Shown here piece by piece: positions 22,609 to 33,810 of a DNA stretch of 64,000 nucleotides. Source of the DNA: Riptortus pedestris (lineage: Eukaryota; Arthropoda; Insecta; Hemiptera; Alydidae). The stretch lies in assembly GCA_019009955.1 (NCBI GenBank), contig CM032228.1, forward strand, positions 104,305,501 to 104,369,500, in the 5' to 3' direction. The notes beneath the pieces are model-generated. The model worked only from the letters and a program-made list of their open reading frames with translations. It was not told the origin of the DNA and did not search any database. Numbering within the stretch: position 1 is the stretch's first letter; the number at the start of each line of letters is the position of its first letter. A program made the position numbers and the translations under genes.

Positions 22609-23472
22609 TTAACCCTCATCTCCTACGGTTGGGTCGGATCCGACCGGGGCGCCATTCGGTCAGATCCGACCCTCCATAGGAAATAAGTTAGGGGTCGGAT
22701 CCGACTTAGATCCGCTTTAGATTTTATCATGATTATTTCTACATTCCCATAAGAATGAACGATTTTTTTTTAGAATGGCATTCAATAAAATTTTCACGAC
22801 CCTTGAAGAAATTTTGGAGGATTTTCGACGCCAAGAGAATGAAGACATGTTGGAAGAAAACAAGGATAGTACATCCGAGCAGGAAGATGAGATATTACAC
22901 AACGTTGATGATGTATTTGATGCTAATGAGAGTGATGATGAGGGTGGAGTGAAAAATGGCTAGGTTTTTGACGATGATGAGAGAAATTTGGATTTCGGCA
23001 AGGATGGGGAAACCCTCTGGACCGATAAGCCGTTGCAATCAAAATTTTCCAGAGTTCTTGCAATCAATGTGGTCAGAGGAAATCCTGGACCAAGAGGAGA
23101 AGCAAGAGGCATCACGGATATTTTGAAACTGTTTTTACTTTTCATTGATGAAGAAATGATAAGTGATGTTGTAAAGCACAAAAACGAAGAAATCGAACGG
23201 ACGCGGCATTCATTTACCGGCGATGTTTTGTATATTTCATTACAAATAATGAAGAATTTAAAGCCTTTCTTGGCCTCCTTTATTTCAGTGACACATTGAA
23301 AAATTCTACCGTGAATACCAAGGAAATGTATTTCCAAATTTATGGTCCACCCATGTGTCAATGTACTATGTCCCGAGCACGATTTGAATTTATCCTCGAG
23401 AAATGCAGGTTTGACGACAAGACAACAAGTTTTCTTGAATTTAATTTTCACTTTTGTTCCTTTATTTTGTAT

Positions 23473-23514
<42 letters not shown>

Positions 23515-23767
23515 AAGTATATAACTTTAAGAGACTGTCAAAATTTAGTCAAAAGACAATGAAGACTGATATAAGTATCGATGTTAACTTTTTTAAACAT
23601 TTAAGTAAATCAAATATTTTTTTTTAGTTTTTAATCAATATTTATTCTTTTCCTGCATAATTAATGATTTCTTTAATGATTACGCCCTTCAGGAGCCAGC
23701 ATGGTCGGATCCGACCCACCGTAGGGGAAATGTGGGAGAAAGAACCACCGTAGGAGACGAGGGTTAA
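22609..23767. mobile_element. piggyBac-family element, internally deleted
   Basis: TTAA (22609-22612), terminal repeat CCCTCATCTCCTACGGT (22613-22629), interior, inverted terminal repeat ACCGTAGGAGACGAGGG (23747-23763), TTAA (23764-23767). The repeats match at 16 of 17 positions. Subterminal palindromes GGTCGGATCCGACC lie at 22632-22645, 22658-22671 and 22693-22706 (one-base variants) and at 23703-23716. At about 1.15 kb it is far shorter than a complete element. The junction near a poly-T run (about 23480-23508) marks the deletion. Confidence 0.92.
22775..23440 (+). pseudogene. piggyBac transposase, N-terminal remnant
   Basis: An ATG at 22775 opens an acidic N-terminal region typical of piggyBac transposases (EDEILHNVDD, NESDDEGG). 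An in-frame TAG sits at 22961-22963, and reading continues in the same frame (DFGKDGETLW, VVRGNPGPRGEARG) to 23299. A frameshift upstream of about 23263 is needed to follow FKAFLGLLYFSDTLKN, MYFQIYGPPMCQCTMSRARF and EKCRFDDKT, which match the conserved domain start (GLLYxxG, MSxxRFxxLxxxLRFDD). Nothing after RFDDKTT is preserved, so the catalytic Asp residues are missing. Dead; the element could only have moved with transposase supplied in trans. Confidence 0.85.
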
Positions 23768-24060
23768 TAAATGTTTTACCATGAACAATTAAATTAATGA
23801 CAAGTAATTTATTAATTCGCTTAGAAACTATTTCGGTAACTTGCAATTTTGAAGATACAGAATTTAATTAGAGGAAAGGGCTGGTGAAACAGATAAGATT
23901 AAATAAAATTGGGTTTAAGTGAAATGCATAATGCTATCAGAAATGTCTATTTGCCACATTATAAGTATCCTCTTTCTAGTTCCGTTGCTCCCTCTTATGA
24001 TTCTGTCGTTCTTAGCCTGAGATTTGACAGTATGTGATAATGAAAGTATGTATCGTCATA
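23768..24060. other. AT-rich spacer, nothing recognised
   Basis: No repeat or frame of note between the piggyBac element and the LINE fragment. Confidence 0.5.
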
Positions 24061-24560
24061 GGGGCTTTACAATTCCCTACATATAAGCTTTTTCAGGGTA
24101 ATACAAATCGCTGGAAGGGCTAATCGTATTCTTAGAATTGAGGATAATGTCCAGAAATGTTGATGTAGAGAGACTGGCTGAGCTGTCGATCGGTTACCCA
24201 TAATCAATCCCTGATCTTATAAGTGCTCTATACGTTATAAGGGTAGAATAATGGCTGGATCATAACCCCCTTTAGTATTTCTGACTCCCTCCATGAATTT
24301 TAATCTTAATTTTGTTTCATGTGTTCAATCCAAATTAATTTAGAGCCTAGAGTAGATCCTAAAAATTTGAGTTGCTTTAACATTACATAAGTTACGTTTG
24401 TGCAAAGTACTTTCAGAGGAGAGTCCATTCTACATCCTCTTTTTCTGCAAAAATGAATACATTAGGTCTGTTTTATTGATAGTTTAAATCCCGTTTGAAG
24501 AAAGCATTTTTCTAGATTTGTACCCTTGATGCACTCCAACCTGGACAATAGTAATGAACT
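24061..24560 (-). pseudogene. Jockey-like LINE reverse transcriptase remnant
   Basis: Minus-strand translation near 24240-24205 reads TLITYRALIRSGIDYG, then SSASLSTSTFLDII, corresponding to the RSxxDYG region of jockey-type reverse transcriptases. Upstream in the element, CATGTGTTCAATCC-like sequence corresponds to the WIDHMK region seen more clearly at 33.7 kb. Several stops and frameshifts. This block and its SINE neighbours are repeated in inverted orientation at 33.3-33.8 kb. Confidence 0.65.
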
Positions 24561-24660
24561 CAACAAATATGATTCTTAGTTCCTACTTAGATAAGAACAC
24601 ACGTAACCTGTACCAGTTGGTCGAAGTATCATAAATTGGTGGTTAATAATTAAGAACAAA
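24530..24660 (+). repeat. Old SINE copy next to the LINE fragment
   Basis: Diverged SINE B-box/body (CACTCCAACCTGGACAATAG, GAACTCAACAAATATGATTC, TTGGTGGTTAATAATTAAG). The same diverged copy is at 33340-33480 on the other strand. Confidence 0.6.
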
Positions 24661-24663
24661 TAT

Positions 24664-24918
24664 TAAATATTCTATAGGGGCTCAGGTTAGTCATGTGAGT
24701 TAAACCGTTGCCTATAATCTCACATGGTAAACATAGAGTGGCGAGTTTGAATCCAACCTGGGCAAGAGAAATTTATTTAGTGACGAACTCATTAAATAAA
24801 ATTCTTAGTCCCACCCTGCGCTAGAAAATCGTGGTAACCAGTACGTAACCTGTTTCAAATAGCCGTAGTAGCAAAAAGTGGACGTTAATAAATAAATGAT
24901 AATAATAAATATTCTATA
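24664..24918 (+). repeat. tRNA-derived SINE, full length, 13-bp target-site duplication
   Basis: TAAATATTCTATA flanks the insertion at 24664-24676 and 24906-24918. The 229-bp element has an A-box-like TTAGTCATGTGAGTT, a degenerate B box (GAGTTTGAATCCAACC), body landmarks ATTTAGTGACGAACTCATT, CTTAGTCCCACCC, CGTGGTAACC and GTGGACGTTAATAAATAAAT, and an ATAA-type tail. The perfect duplication defines the family's ends. Confidence 0.9.
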
Positions 24919-25002
24919 AAATGTGATATCTTACAATTTCATTATATCAATTGTTTCTTTTAATTATTCATCATTCTCTAAATCTTTATTAATTATATAG
25001 TG

Positions 25003-25096
25003 CGTCTCTAAATAAGTGTCTATTGCCCACCTGAGAATCGAGGTCTTATCTTAACTTAAGGCAGTCTTAACCCACATGATAACCTGATCCCGAAAT
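25003..25096 (-). repeat. SINE head fragment
   Basis: GCCCACCTGAGAATCGAGG and CCCACATGATAACCTGATCCC are the reversed B-box and 5' head. Confidence 0.65.
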
Positions 25097-25141
25097 TATT
25101 CTAATATATATCCAGGTTTAAGATTTATTGAGAATATATAT

Positions 25142-25190
<49 letters not shown>

Positions 25191-25197
<7 letters not shown>

Positions 25198-26649
25198 GTA
25201 ACCTCTGTCTGTACATTGATTTTTTTCGCGAAATTTCACGATAACCTTTCGTTTTACATGTCATAGACACCATAACTGCATTTTGTTTCTTTCGTGTCTG
25301 TTTGTTTGTTTGTTTGTTACCTTTTCACGCATAAACGGCTGAACCGAATTTTATGTAACTTGGTATGGATATTACTACTAGCCCAACTTAGACTTTAGGC
25401 TATATTAATATTCTCTGAAACGAACAGGAGTGGGGGTTATAAGGGAGGGCTGAAATTAAAAACAGTAATATTTCGTTTCCTATTGGTTTTTCAATAAATA
25501 TGCACATAACAAAAGTAGTTTATTTTGTTATTTAGAGTAACTTTTCTAATATAAACTTTCGTCGAATACCGCACTATAAATGCGTTATACGCTAAACATT
25601 ACATCGGGAGTCAACAATTTTATTTGGCACAAAAGACTCAACCGGATTAAATAAAACTCGGTATGTGTAATAAAACTAACGACTTATTTAGAATAAGCCA
25701 TACTAACATTTCTAGCAACGGGCAGGAGTGGGGGTTGTAAGGGAGGCCAGAAATTAAAAATAGTGGTATTTCGTTTTCCATTGGTTTTTCTGCAAATATG
25801 TAGATGACACAAGTTGGTTATTTTGTTATTTAGAGTAACTTCTGTTATATACACTTTTGCCGTATACGGAAGTATAAATGAGTTATAAGCTAAAAACTAT
25901 AACGGGAATTAACGATTTTATTAGGTACCAAAGACTCAACCGAACTAAACAAAACTCCGTATGTAAATTAGCACTAACCCCTTCATGATAATAAGCTGTA
26001 CCATTATTTCTAGGGAGGAGCAGGAGTGGGGGTTGTAAGGGACCCCTGAAATTAAAAATAGTGATATTTCGTTTTCTATTGGTTTTTCGGCAAGTATGTG
26101 CATGACAAAAATTGTTTATTTTGTTATTTACAGCAACTTTTGTTATATTCACTTTTGTCGTATACCAAGTATAAACGAGATATACACTGAAAACTAAAAC
26201 GGTAGCCGACAATTGATTTGGCACCAACGATTGAACGGAACTTAACAAAACTCGGCATGTGAATTAGCATTAATTCTTAAACGATTATAAGCTATATTAA
26301 ATTTTTTAGGTTCAAACGGGAGGGTGGGGGTTATAAGAGAAGCCTAAAATAAAAATTCGCAGTATATTACAGTCACTGTTGGTCTTTGTACTGTTTCAAG
26401 GGAAAGGAAGTTTAATTCAAACATAGTTTGGCGGACAGAATACTTTCTATGATTATAAATTATATATATTTATATAAAAAAAAAACTACATGCACAGGAG
26501 ACGGGAAATATAAAAATATTGAGGACAGTGAACTCTTAAATAACAAATAATTTCATTATTAACAAATTCACAGCAACGACGGGTAAATGTTAAAATATTG
26601 TGGTTAAACCTCAAATGAATTCCCGAGCGAAGCCGGGTACCTTAGCTAG
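25191..26649 (+). mobile_element. Family B Helitron, first of a tandem pair
   Basis: Follows a TA tract (25148-25192). 5' segment TGTAACCTCTGTCTGTACAT, then GTTTGTTTGTTTGTTTGTTA, three modules (landmarks near 25558, 25859 and 26156, about 300 bp apart), 3' hairpin CCCGAGCGAAGCCGGG at 26622-26637, 8 nt, CTAG 26646-26649, then T. A 121-codon minus frame at 25883-26248 lies in the modules and is not protein-like. No Rep/helicase. Confidence 0.87.
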
Positions 26650-27744
26650 TAATATATAAAACTGTAACCTCTGTCTGTACATTGAATTTTTTTGCGAAAT
26701 TTCACGATAACTTTTCGTTTCACATGTCATAGACACCATAACTGCATATTGTTTCTATCGTGTCTGTTTGTTTGTTTATTTGTTTGTTTGTTTACCCTTT
26801 CACACAACCGAATTTTATGAAACTTGGTATGTATATTACTATTAGCCCAACTAAGACTTTAGGCTATGTTAATATTCTCTGAGATAAACAGGAGTGGGGG
26901 TTATGGGGGAGGCCTGAAACTAAAAATAGCGATATTTCGTTTCCTATTGGTTTTTCAACAAATATGAACATAACAAAAGTTGTTTACTTTGTTATTTAAA
27001 GTAACTTTTGTTATACACACTTTGTTTTTATACCGAATTATAAACGAGATATACGCTAAAAATTATAGCGGGAGTCAACAATTTTATTTGGCACAAAATA
27101 CTCAACCAAACTAAATAAAACTCGGTAGGTGTATTAGCACTAACGCTTTCATTATAATAAGCCATACTAACATTTATAGTTACGGGCAGGAGTGGGGGTT
27201 GTAAGGGAGGCCTGAAATTAAAAATTGCGGTATATCGTTTTCTATTGGTTTTTCTGCAAATATACACATGACACAAGTTGTTTATTTTGTTATTTAAAGT
27301 AACTTTTGTTATATTCATTTTTGTCGTATAACAAAGTATAACCGAGATATACCGAACTCGATTGAACCGAACTTAACAAAACTCGGAATGTTAGTCATTA
27401 GTCAGTCAACGATGATTTCCCGTGCATCGCTGGGTATATTATCTAGATTGTAAATACAAAAAGCGTACATTATAGAGAATGTTTAATTATAATAAATGCT
27501 ATCCATGATTATGTTTTGAATTATTCACGGTGTGTCAAACAGTAGAGAGGGAATGATTAGAGACTTAGTATCATTTATTCTTCAAATCTAAACTTTTTTT
27601 TTCTATAGATCGCCCAACGGACCCTTACGGGAAAAAATGCGCCCAAATGGGATGAGCAGTTGTACACGTAGAAGCATTGCCAAAAACAAAATAGAATCTT
27701 ACCGCCTCAAATGACTTCCCGAGCGAAGCCGGGTACCTTGGCTA

Positions 27745-27745
<1 letters not shown>
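26650..27745 (+). mobile_element. Family B Helitron, second of a tandem pair
   Basis: Begins directly after the CTAG of the preceding copy (TAATATATAAAACTGTAACC), has about two modules (landmarks near 27024 and 27319), hairpin 27718-27733, spacer TACCTTGG, CTAG 27742-27745, then a TA tract (27746-27792). Same-orientation tandem copies fit repeated insertion at the 3' end of a resident Helitron or read-through. Confidence 0.87.
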
Positions 27746-27795
<50 letters not shown>

Positions 27796-28240
27796 TACAT
27801 TATACCTTAAATCCTTAAATCTAAGGGTTGTATTTTCCCCTTGAATATAACAAAGGCAGAACTCTATAGTCTGTGTCATGAGAAAATGCTTTATCGTTGG
27901 TCCCCTCTATATCGATGTAAATTCTCTTTAGAGGAATCTTAGCACTTCAGATTCCCGGAATTCTTCTCCTTTCATGCCATCTATGTATAGTCGCAATTGT
28001 TTATCTGACAAATAATATTTAATGCGTAATAGCTACTATCAAAGACAATCGTTCAACACTTTGTTATAATGCCAATTGCATTATAGGTCCACATCATCCA
28101 TTAAAATATTTTATCATTATTCCCAGACAGCGAGCACCTTTCATTTAATTTTAACCCTCTGGTTTGGTCCATCAGTCCCCAATCTAACATGGTAAACCTC
28201 ACATTCAAATTGACCCTTCGTTGATTGTCGTTGAAATGTA
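27746..28240. other. TA tract then unassigned DNA
   Basis: (TA)n at 27746-27792. The rest has no gene. Around 28165-28225 (ATCTAACATGGTAAACCTCA) there may be a decayed SINE head. Confidence 0.4.
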
Positions 28241-28976
28241 AAAAGGTAGTTATTCAGGGGCTGCGTTAACTAAATATATTTCCCACGTGCTGGTATGACA
28301 CACGAGTGATCTCTTCCCCCATGATTTATGTCTTAGTAAAAATTCGATGTGAAAAAGTGTGGGTTTAAGGACAGCGTAGAACAAGAAAAGCCAAATAACG
28401 TTCTTAAAATTTAAGCTACGTAAAAATAAATAGAAGGGCAATTGTAGAGCCTCAATAATCTAATAAGATTAATGCTGGCATATTTTGACACGACTTATAA
28501 TAACGGAGATAATTTTATTTTTATTAAAATTATCGAAATTTCTCCCTCTAACCCCCCCCCCTCCCTCCCTGTTCCGGGTTCGCTTTTAGCTATTAACGAC
28601 TATGAACTTTAGTGTTGAATTAAACGGTTAAATATCGATTATGGTATAGAACAAATATAGATTATCGAGCCAAGACGGAAAAATCTTCAATGAAGGTAAT
28701 ATTTGGTATTTAACCTCCGAATAATACGTTTCATGATGTAAGAGATTATTATTAAGATGGCATGAGTAGGAGTGAGTGAGGATTTACTAAGGGTTAAAAT
28801 TAAAAAATACAAATATTTCGGTTACTAATCAGGATGAAAATACTAGAGCATATATATATATATATATATAGTTTTGGGACCTCAGTTTCGTCATCTCCTG
28901 CGTACGATCGGTAGAAATTTGAGGATAATTTTGCTTGAAACAATTGCCGATTTCTCTTAAGTGAAATGTGCTAAAA
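28241..28976 (-). mobile_element. Family A, long form, diverged
   Basis: CAGGGGCTGCGTTAACTAA, TTTCCCACGTGCTGGTATGA, long-form block, TA tract 28852-28870, shortened 5' half (CATCTCCTGCGTACGATCGG) ending TTCTCTTAAGTGAAATGTGC and TAAAA. Confidence 0.78.
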
Positions 28977-29931
28977 GCATGATGCTGTTTATTCCTTAAT
29001 TGTGAATTAATCACAAGTGAAGTAATTAATTGTTAATTACTTAAGATCTCCCCTAGACACGTAGGACGCTCGCCTAGTTCCAGTATAACACAAAATGAAT
29101 GAATTTATATTTGATGATTTAGTACTAGACGAGTCTGGTTCTAGCCCGGGAGAAATACTTGAAATTCTTTTTGTTTAGTAGTTTGGTTAGCGGACTTGAG
29201 TTTGGCTTCTATCAGTTCCCTCTTAGTCAACTCGGTATTGCGAGGCTATTAACTAAGTAGCAATTTGGATAAATTAGATGACTGTTCTCTAGTAGGAGAA
29301 AAGGTAGGAAACTTTACACTTGCGAAGAACGTTGTGCGGTCCAGGCACATGAGCCAATTATAGTTAACATTAAGCTGCTCTAGTTCCTTCACTTAGAGTA
29401 TTGCTTGCTATTAGTACGGCGAAATTCATAGTATAATGGCCTCCTGTACTTGACCTTTTCCCACCAATGTTTATTGTAAAATAACTATATAAGACCAAGT
29501 AACTCTGCAGTCTCCCCAGTCTTCTTTTTAGCATTTGTTTGCCACTCATAATTTGAATGTTTAGGTGTAGATTCTTCAATCCTGTGTTGTATTTGTTTTT
29601 TAACCTTTGGAGAGGTTTTAAAATCAAGGATCACTTGGGATCATTGTGAAATTTATCTCAGACGACTTAGGAGTAAGAAGGATATAAATGTTACTTTTGC
29701 ACTCTTGGAATTCAGTACTGATTAGTGGGAAATACCGTGATGGCGTGTGCATCAGGGGCTGCCCTAAGCTCTTCTTTCCGTTCTTCCAACCCTTTAAGCC
29801 TTGAAGGTAAATAGTGAGTCGTGAATTCTATAATCATCTATAGTGTAATTCTAGTGAGAATTTGCTGTTTTTCACTATTGATTTTTCTCTGTAATGTATA
29901 CTAAATATATCTGCATAATAATCTATTATAT
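28977..29931. other. No gene recognised
   Basis: Unassigned. 29125-29160 (GACGAGTCTGGTTCTAGCCC) could be a very old SINE B-box region. An 85-codon minus frame at 29370-29627 has no recognised motif. Confidence 0.35.
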
Positions 29932-30100
29932 GTTCCCGTCATACAGGAGCTTCCAAAATTAAGCCGATTTTTCACGTGCTGGTATGACACACTGATCATT
30001 TCATCTCACCATCTATTCACTATTTCTCATGTAGTAAGAACCCTTTAACAGCCATTGAAAAGTACTAAAAAATATCTGATATCAGGAAATCTGCTAAAAA
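29932..30100 (-). mobile_element. Family A, extreme internal deletion (about 170 bp)
   Basis: CCCGTCATACAGGAGCTTCC leads into AAGCCGATTTTTCACGTGCT (3' subterminal region) and then directly to AGGAAATCTGCTAAAA. Both termini are present but no modules or TA core. Confidence 0.7.
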
Positions 30101-30173
30101 AACTACTATGTAGCTTGAAGAAAATAATGAGAATGATTGTACAAAAAATGCCTTAATGGCGCCAAATAGGTAT

Positions 30174-30614
30174 TAAAAAGTCCGTCACGCAGGTGCTGCG
30201 TAAACTAAGTAGATTTCCAACATGTGCCACGTATTTTCATGTATCTCAAAAAGTAAAAGTTCAATAAGAACAATTTTTGGTATTTATGCTTCAAATAATG
30301 TGCTTCATAATATAACAGCTTATTTTTAATATGACATGAGTAGAAGGGGGGGGGGCGGGGTTACTGAAGGGCAAAAACTATAAAATGCAAGTATTTTGGT
30401 TAATTATTAATATAGTGAAAAAATAGATAAAATATTATTTATAAATAAAAATTGGGACCGCTAGAGCGGTAAGACAAATATATATATATATATTTGTCTA
30501 AACAAGTATATACAATTTTGAAAGGACCTCATTTTCGTAATCTACTAGGTAGGATCGATGGACGTTTGAAAATTTTTTTCGAAAATCGCGTTATGAGTAC
30601 AACCTCAATAGCCC
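30174..30614 (-). mobile_element. Family A, long-form 3' part, short TA core
   Basis: AAAAAGTCCGTCACGCAGGT, AAACTAAGTAGATTTCC, G-run GGGGGGGGGCGGGG near 30347, CCGCTAGAGCGGTAAGAC, TA tract (about 30479-30493), 5' half to CAACCTCAATAGCCCTCAAG. The terminal palindrome is lost. Confidence 0.78.
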
Positions 30615-30619
30615 TCAAG

Positions 30620-31424
30620 ACCTAAATAAAATGAGGTCCGTTCAAAAAAAAATATAACTGCTAATGCTCTAGCGGCCGCTATTCTTGTTTGTTCATTACC
30701 AAACTCTATATTTAATAATTTTATGTAAAACGAAAGGTCAAACTCTTTGAAAATTTGTAATATCTCCGTTACTATATGACGGATCGAAAATTGTACTGGA
30801 CCAATCTTATTTAAAATTGAAATACCTATAAATATTGTTATATACATATTTTCTCCATCATGAATATTTATCGAGATATTTGGATTTTTTTCGATTTCAT
30901 CCTTTAGAGACCTCCACTCCTACTCATGTCATATTAAATATTAAGAATTAAATATTAAGAATAAGCTGTTATATTATGAAACTCTTTGTTCTAAGCTTAA
31001 ATACCAAATATTCTTTTCAAGAGGCTTTTATTATCCGAGATACTTGCAAATTCGATGTCCCATGACGTTATCAACTAAGATTTTACGTTCTTGTCTGGAA
31101 AACTTTTATTTGATCTATACCATACTCGATATTTAACCGTTTCAGTTATCAGTAAAGATCATATTTTTTATTCGCTGAAATCGAACAAGGAATAAAAGGG
31201 ATTTAGAGCTGGGAATTCATAAATTCAAAATATCTCCTTAATTATGAGTCAGATCGGAAAAGCTTATTATAGAGCCAATGTTGTTATGTTTTTTTTCGTA
31301 ACTCAAATATTAGGTGAGTAATTCGTATTTTTCTTGTTTTTAGTCAGAAAAGGCAATAAGATGAGATCAATGTGCACGTGAGAAATTTTGCTTAGTTTAG
31401 TCCCTGCGTGACGATCTATTTTTA
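30620..31424 (+). mobile_element. Family A, long form, joined head to head with the preceding copy
   Basis: Starts inside the 5' half (AAAATGAGGTCCGTTC), lacks a real TA tract, has GCTCTAGCGGCCGC, two modules, GCACGTGAGAAATTTTGC and CCCTGCGTGACGATCTATTT. Together with 30174-30614 it forms an inverted pair. Confidence 0.75.
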
Positions 31425-32429
31425 ATGGTTGATTCCCTGTGACGCGCCTTGAAGACGTGAATCGCCAAAACCCACTATTAACTTGCCTTTATCCGGCTAA
31501 ATTTTGATTATCTTCAAATAGACGTATCAATTAACACCTTGTCGCATATTCAAGATTAAAATTACCTTAATAATAGCCTTGTTAAAAATTTGAAATTTCA
31601 AGGGAGATTATGAGGTTTGAACTGTAAACCTGTTATTTAGCATAGAACTTCAAATGGCTGTCATGAACTTTTCATGAAATTGTGATGAAAGGTTCTTATG
31701 GGGAAGGAATTTCATCCTCTAATATTACTTATTAGAGGCTATGTTTTTTTTTTGTTAATGCCATACTCGATTTTTACCCATAAAGATCATAAAGCTTATA
31801 TTCACAATTGGTTGAACTCGGAGCAGGAGGACGGGGAGATTGGTTTAGAAGCAAGGATAATTGAAAATTCGTAATACCTCATTTCTTATAAATCGGATAA
31901 AAAAAATGTTATATAACCAATTGTATAACAGATTTAATTTTCTATAAATGTTGCTGTATGTATTTTTTCTGTCTGGAGTATTAACGAAGACATTTTTTAG
32001 CATTCAGTATTCAATAAACACACTTCCTCTTACCGATGTTTACTTTGAATATCTGAGTCACTAAACATCTCGTATCCTGCTTCTATTTAAATTCCTACGT
32101 ACATATACTGCTCACTCCAGGTGTTATTATTTTTCTCATTTATTATTTAAAAAATACACTAATCTTTATTATTTGGAATCAAGATTTTATTTATTTATAG
32201 CGACACCTTCTGAATACTAAAATAACGCTCCCGTTCTTCTTTTTTCTTTTTTAATACGAATTTTGAAGTGTCTGAGCTCATGAAGGAGATATTTCAACCC
32301 GTCCAGAAACTTGTTTTTTACCTCACTGAATATCCATTCATCAGTCTTATCTACTCAGCTAATGTGACTGTTATCATTATATCAGTCATCACATTCCTTA
32401 TCATTTACTTTGTTACAATTTATGATTTT
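31425..32429. other. No gene; family A module fragment
   Basis: 31745-32040 is a diverged plus-oriented family A module (ATGCCATACTCGATTTTTAC, AGTATTAACGAAGACATT). The rest is AT-rich, with no gene. Confidence 0.5.
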
Positions 32430-32637
32430 TATTATCATTTATTACCGTCCACTTTTTTCTACTATGGCTAGTTGAGAGGGGTTATTTACAGGTACCACCC
32501 TTTTAGCAGATTTCCCGTAAGAAATCCTGCTAAAAGGATCATTGACGTCGTATTCATGACGCGAGTTCTGAAAAATGTCCATTGATCCAACCCAGATCGC
32601 GAAAATGGGGTCCATAAAAAACTATATATGTGTGGGT

Positions 32638-32735
<98 letters not shown>

Positions 32736-33330
32736 TAACGCTCTAGCAATGTTTGTTTGATCGGTACCAAACGCGATATTTAAAAGTTTTATATAAAACT
32801 AAAGATCAAGTTTGTTAACTGTTGAAATCCGCTCAGTGGGAGAGAGGGTTTAGAGGGGGGAATTTCGGAAAATCTCCGTTATTATGCGTCGTGTCGAAAT
32901 ATTGAACGGAATCAATCTTATTAAAAATGTAATGTCCTATAAATGTTGTTATTTACATCCTTTCACTGTGTTGATTATTAACCGAGATATTAACATTTTT
33001 CAGTTTTCAGACTTCAGAAAACCCCCACTCCTACTCATGTCTTATTAACAATAAGCTGTTAAATATAGAAACACTTTATTGCAATTGGATATTTACTTTT
33101 TGAGATAAATGCGTAACGCAGAAGGGAAATCTGCTCGGTTAACGCAGCCCCTGTGTGGACTTTATTTCTAGCCGGGGTGGGACTAAGTATTTTATTTAAT
33201 GAGTAGCTCCTCTAAATAAATTCCTAAAGGCACAGGCGGGAATCGAACTCGCCACTCTAGGTTTACAATGTGAGATTAAAGGCAACGCTTTAAAAAATTT
33301 AAAGATTTACATGACTAACTTAGGCCCCCA
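32430..33330 (-). repeat. SINE interrupted by a family A insertion
   Basis: The SINE 3' part (ATTACCGTCCACTTTTTT to GGTACCACCC) is at 32430-32508. The remainder resumes at TTTCTAGCCGGGGTGGGAC (about 33167) and runs through CGGGAATCGAACTCGCCACT to the head near 33330. Joined across the insertion, the parts match uninterrupted SINE copies. Confidence 0.85.
32511..33170 (+). mobile_element. Family A, short form, inserted in a SINE
   Basis: TTTTAGCAGATTTCCCGTAA, TG tract 32639-32690, TA tract 32694-32732, GGTAACGCTCTAGCAATG (core hairpin degraded), one module, GGGAAATCTGCTCGG, stem-loop CGCAGCCCCTGTG, TGGACTTTA. The flanking SINE fixes the insertion inside a run of about four T, with no longer duplication. 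Confidence 0.9.
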
Positions 33331-33339
33331 TAGAATATC

Positions 33340-33480
33340 TAATATTTGTTCTTATTATTAACCACCAATTTATGATACTTCAACCAACTAATAACTAACA
33401 GGTTACGAGTGTTCTTAGCTAAGTAGGAACTAAGAATCATATTTTGTGAGTTCATCACTATCGTCCAGGTGGGAATTGTA
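33340..33480 (-). repeat. Old SINE, counterpart of 24530-24660
   Basis: Reverse complement matches the 24.5-kb copy closely, including CATAAATTGGTGGTTAATAA. Confidence 0.65.
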
Positions 33481-33810
33481 CCAAGGGCATAAATGTTGGG
33501 AAATCTAGAAAAATGCTGTCTTCAAACGTGATTTAAGCTATCAATAAAACAGACCCATTCATTTTTGAAGAAAAAGAGGATATAGAATCTACTCTCCTCT
33601 GAAAGCATTTCGAACAAATGTAAATTATGTTATGAAAATCAACTCAAATGATTAGGTTTCACTCTAGGCTCTAAATTAAGTTGGATTGACCACATGAAAC
33701 TAATAAAACAAAAGTGCTCCACAAGATTAAATTTCATGAAGAGGACATGGCTGAGCCACTCTTCTACCCTTAGGTATAGCACTTATAAGATCAGGAATTG
33801 ATTATTGAGT
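33480..33810 (+). pseudogene. Jockey-like LINE reverse transcriptase remnant
   Basis: Fragmented translation includes NKTDPFIFEEKEDI, then a frame reading KLSWIDHMKLIKQKCSTRLN-like sequence and a third giving RYSTYKIRN. The order (thumb-side GxxLxxxLxWxxHI, KCxxRLNxLK, then the RSxxDYG region) is that of jockey-type LINEs. Frameshifts throughout. Inverted paralogue of 24061-24560. Confidence 0.65.

Noticed and set aside
23296..23511. Separate 71-codon gene
   Set aside because: It is the frameshifted continuation of the piggyBac transposase remnant running into a poly-T tract.
25883..26248. 121-codon minus-strand protein
   Set aside because: Lies within the tandem modules of a Helitron; the open frame recurs shifted in other module copies and shows no protein-like conservation.
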